Of a DNA stretch of 64,000 bases, positions 1 through 10,478 are shown piece after piece. The notes under the pieces are model-generated. The model made no database searches. It was not told the DNA's origin and worked only from the letters and a program-made list of their open reading frames with translations. Origin of the DNA: Calliopum simillimum. Taxonomy: Eukaryota > Arthropoda > Insecta > Diptera > Lauxaniidae. The stretch's first letter is position 1; each line of letters opens with the position of its first letter. A program made the position numbers and the translations under genes. The DNA lies in NCBI GenBank assembly GCA_951812925.1, contig OX638368.1, forward strand, positions 112,677,309-112,741,308. The letters run 5' to 3'.

Positions 1-1266
1 CTTCAAGCAAGGATATTTCAAAATCCTGCAGGTATAATGACAGTTCTGCTGATGAAGACGGATTTAGCGTCAAAAAGTACATAAGACTGCATATAAGAAT
101 TAAACAGTTCATTCCATTTTTTTTTTGTGCCTGAGTTATTAACAAAAATTTGTATTTTGATAAAAAAGTAGGCGTGGCAATTATTAAACAAAGCCTTATT
201 TTTGTTATGCTTTAGATACTCTTGATCCAGACTCGCATACCAAAATTCATCAAAATATGTTGTATCATTTGCGAGAAACAACATTTAATGTGTTTTACTT
301 GTATGGGAGGTTCCACGCGCACTTTCGATACATTGTCTACTTTCAGGTCGTAGGTGCCTAATAGCAAGTAAATTCCCTACAGTTAAATTCAGAAAGATTG
401 CGTTAGTAGTTTTCTTTTTATAGCGCATTTACCAATATAATGGCATATGACATATTAATACTTGTTTGAAGAGGTAACAGATCCTAAATTTTCATCAAAA
501 TTATCGGAGTCGTTTTCGAGTAATATTGAATCAAAATTTTCAAGGGTTAAAAAGTGGGCGTGGCACTTATTCGATCCCGCCCACTTTTCGTTTGTTCCAA
601 GATATTATTAAGCAGTACCTACATACCAAATTTCATTAAAATACCTTGTATCATTTGCGAGAAAAGGCATTTAACGTATTTTGCTTGTATGGGAGGTTCC
701 ACGCGCAACGGCGATATTTTGCCCGCTTTCAGATCAGAGATGCCTTATAGCAAGTATGCTCCTCACAGTTAATTTTAGAATGATTACTTTATTAGTTTTA
801 TTTTTATACCGTATTATATTTTTGTGGGCGGTGCCACGCCCTTCAACGAGTTTTCCCAATATAACGACATATAACATATTAATTATTGTTTAAAGAGGTA
901 AAATCTCCTAAATTTTCATTAAAATCGTTGGAGTCGTTTTCGAGTAATATTGAATCAAAATTTTCAAGCGTTGAAAAGTGGGCGTGGCACTTCTTAGATT
1001 CCGCCCACTTTTTGTCTGTCACAAGGTATTATTAAGCAGTATCCGCCTACCAAATTTCATTCAAATACCTTGTATGGTTTGCGAGTTATGACCAAATCAA
1101 ATTTAAAATTTAGGGCGGTGCCACGCCCCCTGGTGAGCATTTGCAAAGTTCAAACCTAGCTCATTCTTCATTTTATGCTAATAGCTAACACTGTTCCAAG
1201 TTTCATTAAAATCGCTGTACCCGTTTTCGAGAAAAAGTTTTGTCCGTTCCAAACAAACATACATAA
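1..1266 (+). repeat. Tandem 'ggaggttccacgcgc' repeat, locus 1 (family B)
   Basis: About two and a half degenerate tandem units. The segment 'aaatttcattaaaatacctt' followed by 'gtatcatttgcgag' recurs near 241, 629 and 1051, a period of about 390-420 bp. Each unit carries 'gtgggcgtggcac', 'gggaggttccacgcgc' and 'ggagtcgttttcgagtaata'. An inverted copy lies at 51644-52893; the first 59 bases of the window match its outer end, so this copy probably continues off the left edge. No transposase reading frame is visible, so the class is unknown. The short predicted peptides across it do not look like real genes. Confidence 0.75.
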
Positions 1267-1816
1267 GTAGAGTAGAACGGAGCAATGTCGTGCACTCAAC
1301 TTTGACATGCTCGTAAATCCATACATCTCAAGCGAATGCAACGAGTAAGCATCCGATCGAAAGATAACTTCATTGGTTACATCCATGCGTAACAACATTT
1401 GTGTAGCGAGGAATTGTGTTTGTGTAAGTGAATGTGCACGACATTACCCCAATGGTCGTTTTAAAGGTCAACTTCGATAACTCGGTGAAGCCCAAAATTT
1501 TTTTCGAAAACCAAATACTTCTTTTCTTTGGCAGGATATTTCGTTTCAGAAAACACTTACCTGGTATATTTTCCCGCAAGGAAAATTATTTTTCTGACCC
1601 GATGAAAAAACACTTTTATCGTCCCGAAAGCGTGCGTTTTGAAAAAAAGGTTACTCTGTAGAGACGAACTAGTGAAAATTGCTAGAATTATCTGCATAAG
1701 CTCAGTAGGTCAGCAGGTCCCTACCTTACGAACAGTTGGTAAATCATTCAATTCTTTGGGCTAAAACAGCCAGTGCACGACATTACCCCCTGCACGACAT
1801 TACCCCGTTCTACTCT
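1267..1816 (+). mobile_element. TIR MITE, copy 1 (family C)
   Basis: About 550 bp bounded by near-perfect inverted ends of about 28 bp: it starts GTAGAGTAGAACGG..ATGTCGTGCA and ends TGCACGACATTACCCC..GTTCTACTCTAC. The 'tgcacgacattacccc' block is doubled at the right end. The element abuts family B at 'aacaaacatacataa'. Other copies lie at 51147-51643 (left end missing) and 54575-55122. The interior has overlapping open frames on both strands conserved between copies, but with no recognisable domain; the conservation more likely reflects recent copying than coding. Confidence 0.75.
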
Positions 1817-2035
1817 ACATAAGTACATAGGTACATAAGTACATACAATTTTATCTCGTATAAGAAGAGAAGATATATATAAGCCTTGTTTTACAGAAGT
1901 ACCTAAAAAAAATTATAAATGTCACAATTCAAAGTGTTATTCGCAAAAAATCCTTTTTATTACTGAATTTCCAAAAAAAAAAAAAAAAAAAATTGGCTTC
2001 AATTTTCCACCATCGATGCTGAAAATATTTATATC
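1817..2035. other. AT-rich spacer
   Basis: Contains short tandem 'acataagtacatagg' repeats near 1816-1850 and an A-run near 1973-1992. I see no gene or element ends here. Confidence 0.5.
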
Positions 2036-2043
2036 ATATAAAC

Positions 2044-2868
2044 CAGGGTTTGATTTTGGTGAGCTATTTTATAGCCTATTGATTTGCTGTGCTGCGACTA
2101 TAGAAAAATTACGCAGCATAGCACTACAGTCGAAGCACAAATTTATGGAGAGAAAATTATGATTTTAAGCATTTTATTGAAAAAAATTTTGATTTTATTA
2201 AAAAAAACCAGGTGGCAACCCCAAAAAATTTACTATGAGTTTTTGGGTCGATTCTATAACATTCAATAAAGAAAGTCGACAGAGCAATGCAATTTTGCGA
2301 AAAAACGTCTGGCAACCCTAATATGGCAACCCCTTAATTTTTGATGTCAATTTATAGAGAGAAAATGATGATTTTAAGCATTTTATTGAAAAAAATTTTG
2401 ATTTTATTAAAAAAACCAGGTGGCAACCCTAAAAAAATATGTTAGATTTTTTAAAAGTTTATCTAAGCGGTTTAAGGCTAAAATTAAATTTTTTTTTTTG
2501 AGATGTATGGTTTAAGCAAATTTAAAAAAAAAAAAAAAACATGTGGCAATCCTGAAAGTTGTTTCTGCTGTGTACAGCGAAAAGCCGAAGTTCAAACAGC
2601 CGAGTTAAATAAAAAGCATAAGCACAAACGGAGTTACGCTTCGCTTCGTGTTTGTGCTTGCTTGGTTAAAACTTTGCTTTTATCAATAACAAAAGCAATA
2701 GCAGAGCACAAAAACAAAAATGTGCTTGCTTGAATTGCTCTGACTTCGTTCGTTGAAAAAAAGCACAGCAAGCAGTAAGCCCAAAATGTAAATCGCAATA
2801 ACTGACGCAGCACAGTTCAGCAAATTTTCGTTGCTATAGCTATTTTATAGTCAGCAGATCAAACCCTG
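2044..2868. mobile_element. Non-autonomous hAT element (MITE)
   Basis: An 825-bp element with hAT-type ends: CAGGGTTTGAT at 2044 and ATCAAACCCTG ending at 2868, the similarity continuing imperfectly inward through 'gctattttatagc'. It is flanked by an 8-bp duplication with one mismatch, ATATAAAC (2036-2043) and ACATAAAC (2869-2876), the length expected for hAT. Inside is an 82-bp direct repeat at about 2138-2221 and 2349-2430 ending 'aaaccaggtggcaaccc', and a local hairpin around 'aagcacaaacg'. No transposase is encoded. Confidence 0.8.
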
Positions 2869-2903
2869 ACATAAACTTTCAAAATTTGATTTAATATTTT
2901 TTT

Positions 2904-3465
2904 ATACCCTACACCCAGGGTATATTCATTTTGTCCTTCCGTTTGCAACGCAGAGAAGGAGGCGTGGAAGATATAGAAAAGTATATATATTCTTGATCAG
3001 AGTCACCCCCTGTCTGGCTGGGTGTGCGTGGAAATACACTTTCTGGGAAAACTGAGCAAGATAATTAAATAAAATTTGGTACACTCCGTCGTCAAAGTTA
3101 GCTCGTGGGATTAAAAATGAGTGAAATCGGTCAACGGACACGCCTATCGCCCATACAAAAAATATATTCAAAATGCAACTTTAAAAGTATTTTTCACGAC
3201 AATGCAACCGAAATTCACATGAATACTAAAAATTCTAAGCGTAAGCTCTGAGGAAAAATTGGGCGAATTCGGAGAAAGCTTCGGACAAAAGCTTCAAAAC
3301 GCTATACTGAAAACGTTTTTGAGATAATCCAACCAAATTTCACTCAGACACTAAGAACTGTTAATGCAAGCATGGAGCAAAAACTGGGTTAACTCGGACA
3401 AGAGGGCATGGCACCTTCCATATAAGCAAAACTTTAAAAATACTGCAGTGTAGGGTATTTAATGT
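2904..3465 (-). mobile_element. Family A TIR repeat, reverse copy
   Basis: Starts 'accctacacccagggtata' and ends 'actgcagtgtagggtattta', giving short terminal inverted repeats TACCCTACAC / GTGTAGGGTA. Read in reverse it has the family blocks 'gggaggtgccacgccctctt', 'tatctcaaaaacg', 'ggcggtagacg', 'caagaatatatata' and 'cctccttctctgcgttac'. Other copies are at 13780-14423, 20241-21557, 25576-25693 (part), 41636-41725 (part) and 53760-54163. Non-autonomous; class unclear. Confidence 0.7.
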
Positions 3466-4561
3466 TTCGTCATGCCAAAGGTTCCACCCTTGCTAGTTTT
3501 TTTTTTATTTATTATAGCCCATCAAATTTTTACCTAGAAGGATATTGCCATTTACATAGTGTATTTGTTGACCAAAGTAAAAGCGTATCAGCTATTCCAC
3601 GCGCATGTCAAATGTAAGAGTAAGGAATTAGTGAATAAGATTTTCGACGAGATCAGGCGTCGAATTGACGCATTCGTGAACGTACAACTCGTGACGTAAA
3701 ATCGTATGTTTTATATGTATTTCGCATTACTAAATGCATGATTTTACTTCACGAATTGTCCGTTCACTAATGCGGCGATTCAACCCTAGCATTTCCACAT
3801 GAGAAGTTTTGTAGATTTCAGGATTACACGTGAATGCCAACATCGCCAAGTATAGAAACAAATCAGTTGGGATTTAGATCTTTGTTTTATCTGTTTTAAG
3901 CTTCAAATACATTTTTTCTGTACACTTAAACACTATAGACCGAATTATACGCGGAGAAAAATCCACGTCATCATGAAATAATAAAGTAATGTTTACTCAA
4001 AGTTTTGTACATTTTACTATATGTATGTAGAGAAAATTATACTTTGAGCCAAAAAATGTGTAAACTTTTTCAATTTAAAATTAAAAATTATATTTTTCAC
4101 TAACATGCTCACGCTCATAATTTTTACTCCACGCGAGCAGTAAAAAAATTAAAATAATTATCACTTATGTAATGTCAAACATTAATTACCTTACCTTATA
4201 CCAAATCGCCCTGGTGCGCCCATATGGCAACGCTCGATAGATGTTTGTAAACGTTCGCAGTATGTGACCAAATGAGGATATCGTTAATATGAGGAACTCG
4301 CAATAGTTCGTCCTTTTGCATGAAATTATTTCGCGTCATATCGTATTCATTTGAGAGTGCCAGTGCATGACAAAAACTGAGCAAAATTTTAGCTACACAA
4401 AATGGCCTATATGAAAAAATAAATGCTTCTAAAATATACAGTGAGTCACAGAAGTATTTTGCATACAAAAAATATTCAAAAATTCTAACTTATGCTCAGC
4501 TTTAAGCGGTTCCATTCTTAGAAAAGTAGTATTTTTTTTATAAGCTTCAAGTCAATGGAAC
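3466..4561. other. No gene seen; one small inverted repeat
   Basis: A hairpin element of about 130 bp is centred near 3723: the segment at 3660-3708 ('gaattgacgcattcgtgaac' side) is the imperfect reverse complement of 3738-3788 ('cgttcactaatgcggcgatt' side). The rest is AT-rich with scattered stops on both strands. I see no exon, TATA/Inr pair or element ends. Confidence 0.5.
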
Positions 4562-4573
4562 GTTAACTATGAT

Positions 4574-5330
4574 GTATGTATGTATGTATGTATGTATTCT
4601 CCTTTAACTCCTAGGGGGAGCATAGGGCCAATATGAAATCTCTCCATTTGTCACGATCCCTTGCGATGACTTTGATCTCTTGCCACGATTTTCCCGATTC
4701 TTGGATTTCCTTTTCCAACGACCTTTTCCAGTTGGTTTTGGGTCTACCACGTCCTCTACTGCCTTGTGGATTCCACTCAAGGGCCTGGCGACAAACTTCG
4801 CTGTGTGGTTTCCAGAGAGTGTGACCAATCCATCCCCATTTGCGCAGCTTGATCTCGTTTGCTATAGCCTTCTGTTTGCATTTTTGATGTAGCTCGGCAT
4901 TTGATATAGTGCGAGGCCACCAAACCTTTAGTAAACGCCTTAAGCATTTGTTGACGAATACTTGCAGCTTGTTCGTTAGTTGTTCAGTAACAAGCCATGT
5001 TTCGCACCCATATAACAAAACCGATTTCACATTCGAATCAAAAATGCGCATTCTCGTTTTGGTGGATATAACGGATGAAGACCATATTTTGTTCAGTTGA
5101 GCAAACGTGCCTTTTGCTTTTGCTATTCTTGAGTTAATATCCTCTTTTGCTCCACCATCCATGGAGATAATGCTGCCTAAATACGTGAAGCTTTCGACGT
5201 TTTCGATGTCATCACTGCCAGCTCTAAACGTGATGTCATTCCGGTTTGCCTTTAGATTCATGCTTTTAGTCTTGGATACGTTGATTTTCAGGCCGGCCTT
5301 TTGCGATTCCAAGACAAGGTCTTCAATTTT
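4574..5330 (-). mobile_element. 5'-truncated RTE-like LINE, copy 1 (RT C-terminus)
   Basis: An open minus-strand frame from about 5333 to 4611 encodes the C-terminal part of a non-LTR reverse transcriptase: K-I-x-D-L-x-L-E-S-Q-K-A-G-L-K-I-N, then K-T-K-S-M, F-T-Y-L-G-S-I-I, V-L-L-Y-G-C-E-T-W, a W-G-W-I-G-H motif and a C-terminal G-R-G-R-P-K-T-N-W ... D-R-D-K-W-R segment, as in RTE/BovB-type elements. The 3' end is a short ATGT tandem array (4572-4596), which also suits RTE. It is flanked by a 12-bp duplication with one mismatch: GTTAACTATGAT (4562-4573) and GTTAATTATGAT (5331-5342). The catalytic YADD part is missing through 5' truncation. A second copy is at 38205-39345. Confidence 0.85.
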
Positions 5331-5342
5331 GTTAATTATGAT

Positions 5343-5533
5343 ACCACTTAAAAAAAAAAAAATTAAAATAATATGTTCTAATATTAAAAGCAAAGAAATG
5401 ATTTATTCATCTATTTTTATAAGGTCACTAAAGTACTTTGCTTTTTAGTAATATTTTAATTTGAGATTATTTATCAAGTATTCAAACATTTATCTTCTAT
5501 CCCAAGTGAATAGTATTTGCAGCAAACACTTCA
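5343..5533. other. AT-rich spacer between LINE and hAT
   Basis: Unique-looking AT-rich sequence that precedes the hAT target site. Nothing supported. Confidence 0.4.
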
Positions 5534-5541
5534 CTTGATAC

Positions 5542-7244
5542 TAGGGATTTCAGTCCCGGAATCCCGGGATTCGAGCCTTTTTGCAGTCCCGAAAATCCCG
5601 GGATTAGTGCTACCAATCCCGGGATTTCTTTTGCAAGTTTTTTTTTGTTAAATAACAGAAAAATCACATTACAGTAGAAATTAAACTTATTCTCTATAGA
5701 TTTAAAACTGAAATTGAGGACAATAGCAGTTAATGTATACGCAGCAAAAAATTTGAAAGAAAAATTAAATCTAGTTTTGAATAAAAATTCAAAAAATTTG
5801 TTTTCTAGATAATCTTATAATTTATCCGACGTTTTAATGGAAGAAATTGATATATTTTGTAATGGTGGTGATAGGGGTTATTTCCTCCAGAAAACTTTCG
5901 ATTATCTTTTTTCAATTCAACCAACAAGTGTTGAATCAGAAAGATGCTTTTCGTGTGCAGCAGGGATTGAAATAAGAAAAAAAATATTACTGCAGAATTT
6001 TTTTTGATTATTTGCAATTTTTTTCAAAATTTTTTTTAGTGCCTTATTCAAGTGTTTGTTGAATACTAAATATTAATATTAAATAACAGATATCATGGCA
6101 ATGATTTAATTTAAAATTGAAATTTTATAGTGAAATTTTCTTTCTTGCGTTTGTAAAAATATGTTTAAAGAAGAGTTGCCGAATACTACATTTAAGCCCA
6201 GATTGGAGGGTTAGACACCTAAGACAACGGTTATATGCAAAATAAAATGAGTCTTTAGTTTCAACGATTAACTCAAAAACAAAGTAATATAAATTTGGCT
6301 AAATATTATTATTACAATTTTTTACAATTTTTGACAATATTCTGAGGTTATTGCTGCAAATCTGAAGCTATTTCTGCAGAAATAGGGCATTGCTGCAGCT
6401 TATTTCAATGTGAGGTAATATATCTGTGGACTTTTGACAAAACAACCTAACTCGAAATTGGCAACTTTTCAGGAGGGCCTAAAAACTGATTAACTACTTT
6501 TCAATAATGTGGCTCAATTTCGTTGATGCAGCATTGAATCTCCTCTTTCCATAAATTTTTACTAATTTTTTTTTTTGGTTCATAACACTTCAAATCTTGC
6601 GTGAACTATGGGACACCCTTATATCTCTGGAATAAGAAATCATAGAGACATGGCGATTATACCAATAGAAGCATATTTAAATTTTTTATTTAGGACTAAA
6701 ATCCTGGAGAATTGTCATATCTCGACTTAGTTTGTTTTGTCAAAAGTCCACAGATATGTAATAAATTGAGATATAAATTGGATGATAAAACAATAAATGC
6801 ATTAATTTTCTTAAAAACATATGTTAATAATAATAAAACTGATTAAAAGAAAAGTTATTCCTTTCAAATCCAACACTTGTTAAAACTTCGATCTCACTAT
6901 TTTATATAATTAAATATGATGATATTTTATGTATGCATTTAACTAAGCATATAGTGCTACAATGTACCTTTATGTTCGTTTTTGAAGTGAATTGTTTAAT
7001 GAAATGAACCTGTTTTAAGAAATTGTTCTTTAATATTTGTTACACTTTTTAAATAAAATATCTTTGTAGGGGTGTAGTAGGGGTATAAAAGACAAAATAT
7101 TAGGAATTTTTAATACTAAATTCTGCTTTATTTAGAAATAAAAAAAATTCATACAAATCCCGAAAAATCCCGGGATCCCGGGATTCAAAATTTTCTGATC
7201 CCGAAATCCCGGGATCGCAAAAAGTCCAAAAATTGGAATCCCTA
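5542..7244 (+). mobile_element. Degenerate hAT transposon with 8-bp TSD
   Basis: A 1703-bp element with ends TAGGGATTTCAG and TTGGAATCCCTA, flanked by a perfect 8-bp duplication CTTGATAC (5534-5541 and 7245-7252), diagnostic of hAT. Both subterminal zones carry clustered 'tcccgggatt' palindromic repeats (about 5551-5632 and 7158-7216), likely transposase-binding arrays. A plus-strand frame at about 5895-6007 encodes a hAT-type C-terminal dimerisation motif, Q-P-T-S-V-E-S-E-R-C-F-S-C-A-A-G, then stops. The rest of the transposase is unreadable, so this is a relic. Confidence 0.85.
5895..6007 (+). pseudogene. hAT transposase C-terminal dimerisation fragment
   Basis: The frame reads D-Y-L-F-S-I-Q-P-T-S-V-E-S-E-R-C-F-S-C-A, then A-G-I-E-I-R-K and a stop shortly after. 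It fits the hAT family pattern 'sSvpsERvFSaaG' near the C-terminus of Ac/hobo-type transposases. The DDE domain and BED finger cannot be followed upstream, so this is a broken remnant. Confidence 0.7.
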
Positions 7245-7256
7245 CTTGATACAAAT

Positions 7257-7963
7257 CGATACCTTAGAGCGCTATAGTCCTATCTCCACATTTTGCGATT
7301 TTGAGATTTTTGCAGTTATGGCATCATTGTGGGCTTCTTTACCTTTTGGAAAACTGTGTGATGTCAAAATACCCCTAAAATACCAAAATATTCGATAATT
7401 AAGAAAAATGCTATCTCAAAACTGTAATTTTTTCAAGAGCGCTACTGTCCTATCTCCACTGAATATTCAAATAAGTCACATTTTTAAAAAAAATTCTTCG
7501 TTTTTTGCGTTTTCTTCGCGTTTCATGACTTTTTGCGACATTTTGGTGAACAAATTTGGTTACACCCAAGGCTCCACTCTTGTTTGTTGGAACCAAAAAT
7601 TAAAAAAAAAAAAAAAAAAAATTCGTTTTTTCGTGTTTTCTACACGTTTCACGACTTTTTACGACATTTTAGTGGAAAAAATTCAAAAAATGTACTAAAT
7701 ACGTCGTTTTTTTGAATAGTAGTGGAATTTTATATAAGGGCAAAAGTAATGACATACTATAAATTGGCTGGGATTTCGTTAGAAATTAATAAAATTGGCT
7801 AAAAACATTAAATTATGTTAAAATATACCATGGGTAAAATTATTGCATTTATCGTTACATCAAAATAGCAGTTTATCCTAAATAACCACTGTTTGAAATC
7901 TTCTTTTTGCATTTCCCAACAATTGGAAAAATGGAGATAGGACTATAGCGCTCTAAGGTATCG
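7257..7963. mobile_element. TIR MITE with 35-bp ends
   Basis: Starts CGATACCTTAGAGCGCTATA and continues gtcctatctccac; ends with the reverse complement of the same about 35-bp sequence. A third partial copy of the end ('agagcgctactgtcctatct') lies inside near 7436. No coding content beyond low-complexity frames. The left end is only four bases from the hAT target duplication at 7245-7252. Confidence 0.7.
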
Positions 7964-8000
7964 AAATAAAAAATAAGTCATCGGAAATATTTCTGTAAGC

Positions 8001-9092
8001 GGTGTAAACCATTTCAAAACGATCAAGATTTTTTTGATGGCACCCGATTTGGCTATAAATTGGCATAAGCAATAATATCATAGTGAGAAAAATTACTTCC
8101 AAATATTTTTCAAAATTCAAAAAATGGCGGAGATATGGGGCTTTGAAATTTTTAGGTTAGTTTTTTTTTGAGAAGCTATAACTTTAGTTGCATTTATCCA
8201 ATTTTCAATTTTATGGTGTCAAATGATTTGCCTTGAAACAGGCTTTAAAATAAAAATTACGAGAAATAATTATTTTTTTTTATATTGTTTACACTGAAAA
8301 AAAAAAAAATTTTAAATTGAGTTTCTCAAAATACATTTTTGAAATTTTTTATTTTTCTTGTAAAAATAACTACAGATGTAAGTTACCAGTCCTCAAAAAA
8401 TTGGATTGGGCCTGCCAGTGGTTCTCCAGAAAAACAATAAAATGTGGCTTCCTTCTACCGCAATTTTTCAATACAATTTTTTTGAATTTGAAATTTTTAA
8501 TTAAACGATAATTTGAATTTGAAAAAAGTGCGTTGGTACTTTCATTAGTACTATACAAGCAAAAAAACAGTCAATAAACTAACTTCAGCATATGAAAATT
8601 TTATTTAATAAAAATTTTGAATTGAAAAAATGTACCGAAAAATTGCGTTATTGTTTTTCTGGAGAATCACTTGCAGGCCGACTCCAATTTTTGGAGGACT
8701 GGTAAGTTACACCTGTCACTTTTTTTGCAAGAAAAATAAAAAATATCAAAAATGACATATTTTGGGAAACTCAATTTAATTTTTTTTTTTTTTCAGTGTA
8801 AACAATATAAAAAAAAAATAATATTTTTTGCTAGTTTTTATTTTAAAGCCTGTTTCAAGGCAAATCATTTGACACCATAAAATTGAAAATTGGATAAATG
8901 CAACTAAAGTTATAGCTTCTCAAAAAAAAAAACTAACCTAAAAATTTCAAAGTCCCATACCTCCGCCATTTATTAAATTTTGAAAAATATTTGGAAGTAA
9001 TTTTTCTCACTATGATATTATTGCTTATGCCAATTTATAGCCAAATCGGGTGCCATAAAAAAAATCTTGATCGTTTACATATGGTTTACACC
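8001..9092. mobile_element. Large inverted-repeat (foldback-like) element
   Basis: Arms of about 440 bp, left about 8001-8440 and right about 8640-9092, are reverse complements with scattered mismatches around a loop of about 200 bp. The outer ends read GGTGTAAACCAT and ATGGTTTACACC. Paired landmarks include 'tggcacccgatttggctata', 'tggcggagatatggggcttt', 'ttgccttgaaacaggcttta' and 'gtaagttaccagtcctc'. No transposase. Transcription in either direction would give a long hairpin RNA. Confidence 0.8.
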
Positions 9093-9480
9093 AAGTTCGA
9101 CGAACCATTTCATGAACTGTTGCACCCAAATCTTTTTATCGCTTGCGATAAATCATAAAAATATTTGGCATCCATGGGCGCGGGTTCAAATCCTAGTGTG
9201 GGTCATTTTTTTTTTTAAACTATTTTATTTGTTTTGTTTTTTATTTTCATTTTTTTAATTTATTTACTTTTGCTTAGTTAAATTGAGATTAAATACCCCA
9301 CAAAGCATTCGAATATCAAATTATGTATACAAATTGTGAACGTATTTATAGCATGCGCCAGTGATGCAGAGAATTAGTTTCAGTCTATCAGTCGGAAAGT
9401 CCTAGGTTCGAACCCTGGTTCGGTTATTCGATATCTTTTTTTTTATGTCAAACACTTAAAGTGTTTGATTCAAAAGATGA
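9093..9480 (+). repeat. tRNA-like SINE fragments
   Basis: Two tRNA-like B boxes, GGTTCAAATCC (9183-9193) and GGTTCGAACCC (9405-9415), each followed within about 15-25 bases by a T-rich tract. Neither region folds convincingly as a whole cloverleaf, and related sequences occur at 13.1, 17.9, 21.75, 21.97 and 22.3 kb. I therefore call tRNA-derived SINE remnants rather than tRNA genes. Confidence 0.5.
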
Positions 9481-9489
9481 AACAGCTTT

Positions 9490-10097
9490 ACAAAAAAAAA
9501 AAAAATTTCAAGGCGTTTTGACCAGACTATGTGTTTCCTGGGGACTTTGACGTCTTGAATCCGAATCTGGGGTCCGTTTTTTTACAGAACGTCTGGGAAA
9601 AAATATTTCAAGGTCATATGAAGGTCATGTGTCGTTTGGTTATAAATTCGATAAAATTCTCAAACTAATTTTTTATCATTAAGTTCTTAGTCCGTAAAAA
9701 GATTTTGTGATCAAAAAGGGTATATCGGACCTAGTTTCGGAGATATAGCCATCGGAAAATCCGGATATTTCTTCTATGAAAACCGCTATAAGTTGCAAAC
9801 CCCTGGATGGATTTGTAAAATATTGGTGTCCGAAGTTACGTCAGAGATACCCTTTTTGATCACATATTCTTTTTAAGACTAAAGAAATCAATGATAAAAA
9901 ATTAGTTTCAGAATTTTTGCGAATTTATCACTAAACGGCACATGAACCCCATTTTGACCTCCATATGACCTTGAATTCTTTTTTCTCAGACGCTCTGGAA
10001 AAAAACGGACCCGAGATTCGGATTCAGGACGTCAAAGTCCCTATGAAACACATAGTCTGGTCAAAACGCCATGACATTTTTTTTTTGTAAACCTGTG
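9490..10097. mobile_element. Inverted-repeat element (foldback-like)
   Basis: The left arm (about 9494-9755) and right arm (about 9830-10097) are reverse complements: 'ggcgttttgaccagactatg' pairs with 'catagtctggtcaaaacgcc', and the similarity continues through 'gacgtc(t)tgaatccgaatct' and 'aaggtcatatg'. The loop holds 'ggagatatagccatcgg'. A diverged piece of the loop reappears near 63018-63150. No coding capacity. Confidence 0.7.
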
Positions 10098-10425
10098 TTA
10101 TTATTATTTGGCGAAAGTGCTAAAGTAGTTGCATCTATGTATATCATTTGTGGTAAGCAATTTTTTTTTAGAGTGTAGACATTTCAAAATCTAGTAAATC
10201 TAGCGGGAAATCCTCTAACCTGGTAACGATTTTTTTTTCTGTCTATTTTTCAATAATTTCTGATTTTTTTTATTTTATTGAGCTCCATATGGTATTAATC
10301 AAATTTTTTGCAATTCTTTTTATTCCTTAAGGATAAGTTTTTCATTCAATATATATTTGCATTTGTTTTACAGGACAATTTTGTTTGAATAATATTTGTG
10401 TGTCTTTCGATAAACTGCCTTCAAC
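10098..10425. other. Spacer upstream of gene A
   Basis: AT-rich, with nothing recognisable until the TATA-like box of gene A. Confidence 0.4.
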
Positions 10426-10428
10426 GGG

Positions 10429-10462
10429 TATATAACGTGATTGATAATACTGAGGGATCACT
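10429..10462 (+). promoter_or_regulatory. Candidate core promoter of gene A (TATA + Inr)
   Basis: TATATAA (10429-10435) is followed by an arthropod initiator-like TCACT at 10458-10462. Taking the A at 10460 as +1 puts the TATA box at -31, the normal spacing, and gives a 19-nt leader before the ATG at 10479. This is inference from motifs only. Confidence 0.45.
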
Positions 10463-10478
10463 ATTTGAAAATTGTAAG

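Noticed and set aside
1428..1661. Open frame conserved in all three family C MITE copies
   Set aside because: Conservation extends equally to non-coding parts and to the antisense frame, and the peptide has no domain; recent copying explains it.
4611..5393. Single 260-codon gene starting at 5393
   Set aside because: The first about 20 codons lie outside the LINE's target duplication; the frame runs by chance from flanking DNA into a truncated RT.
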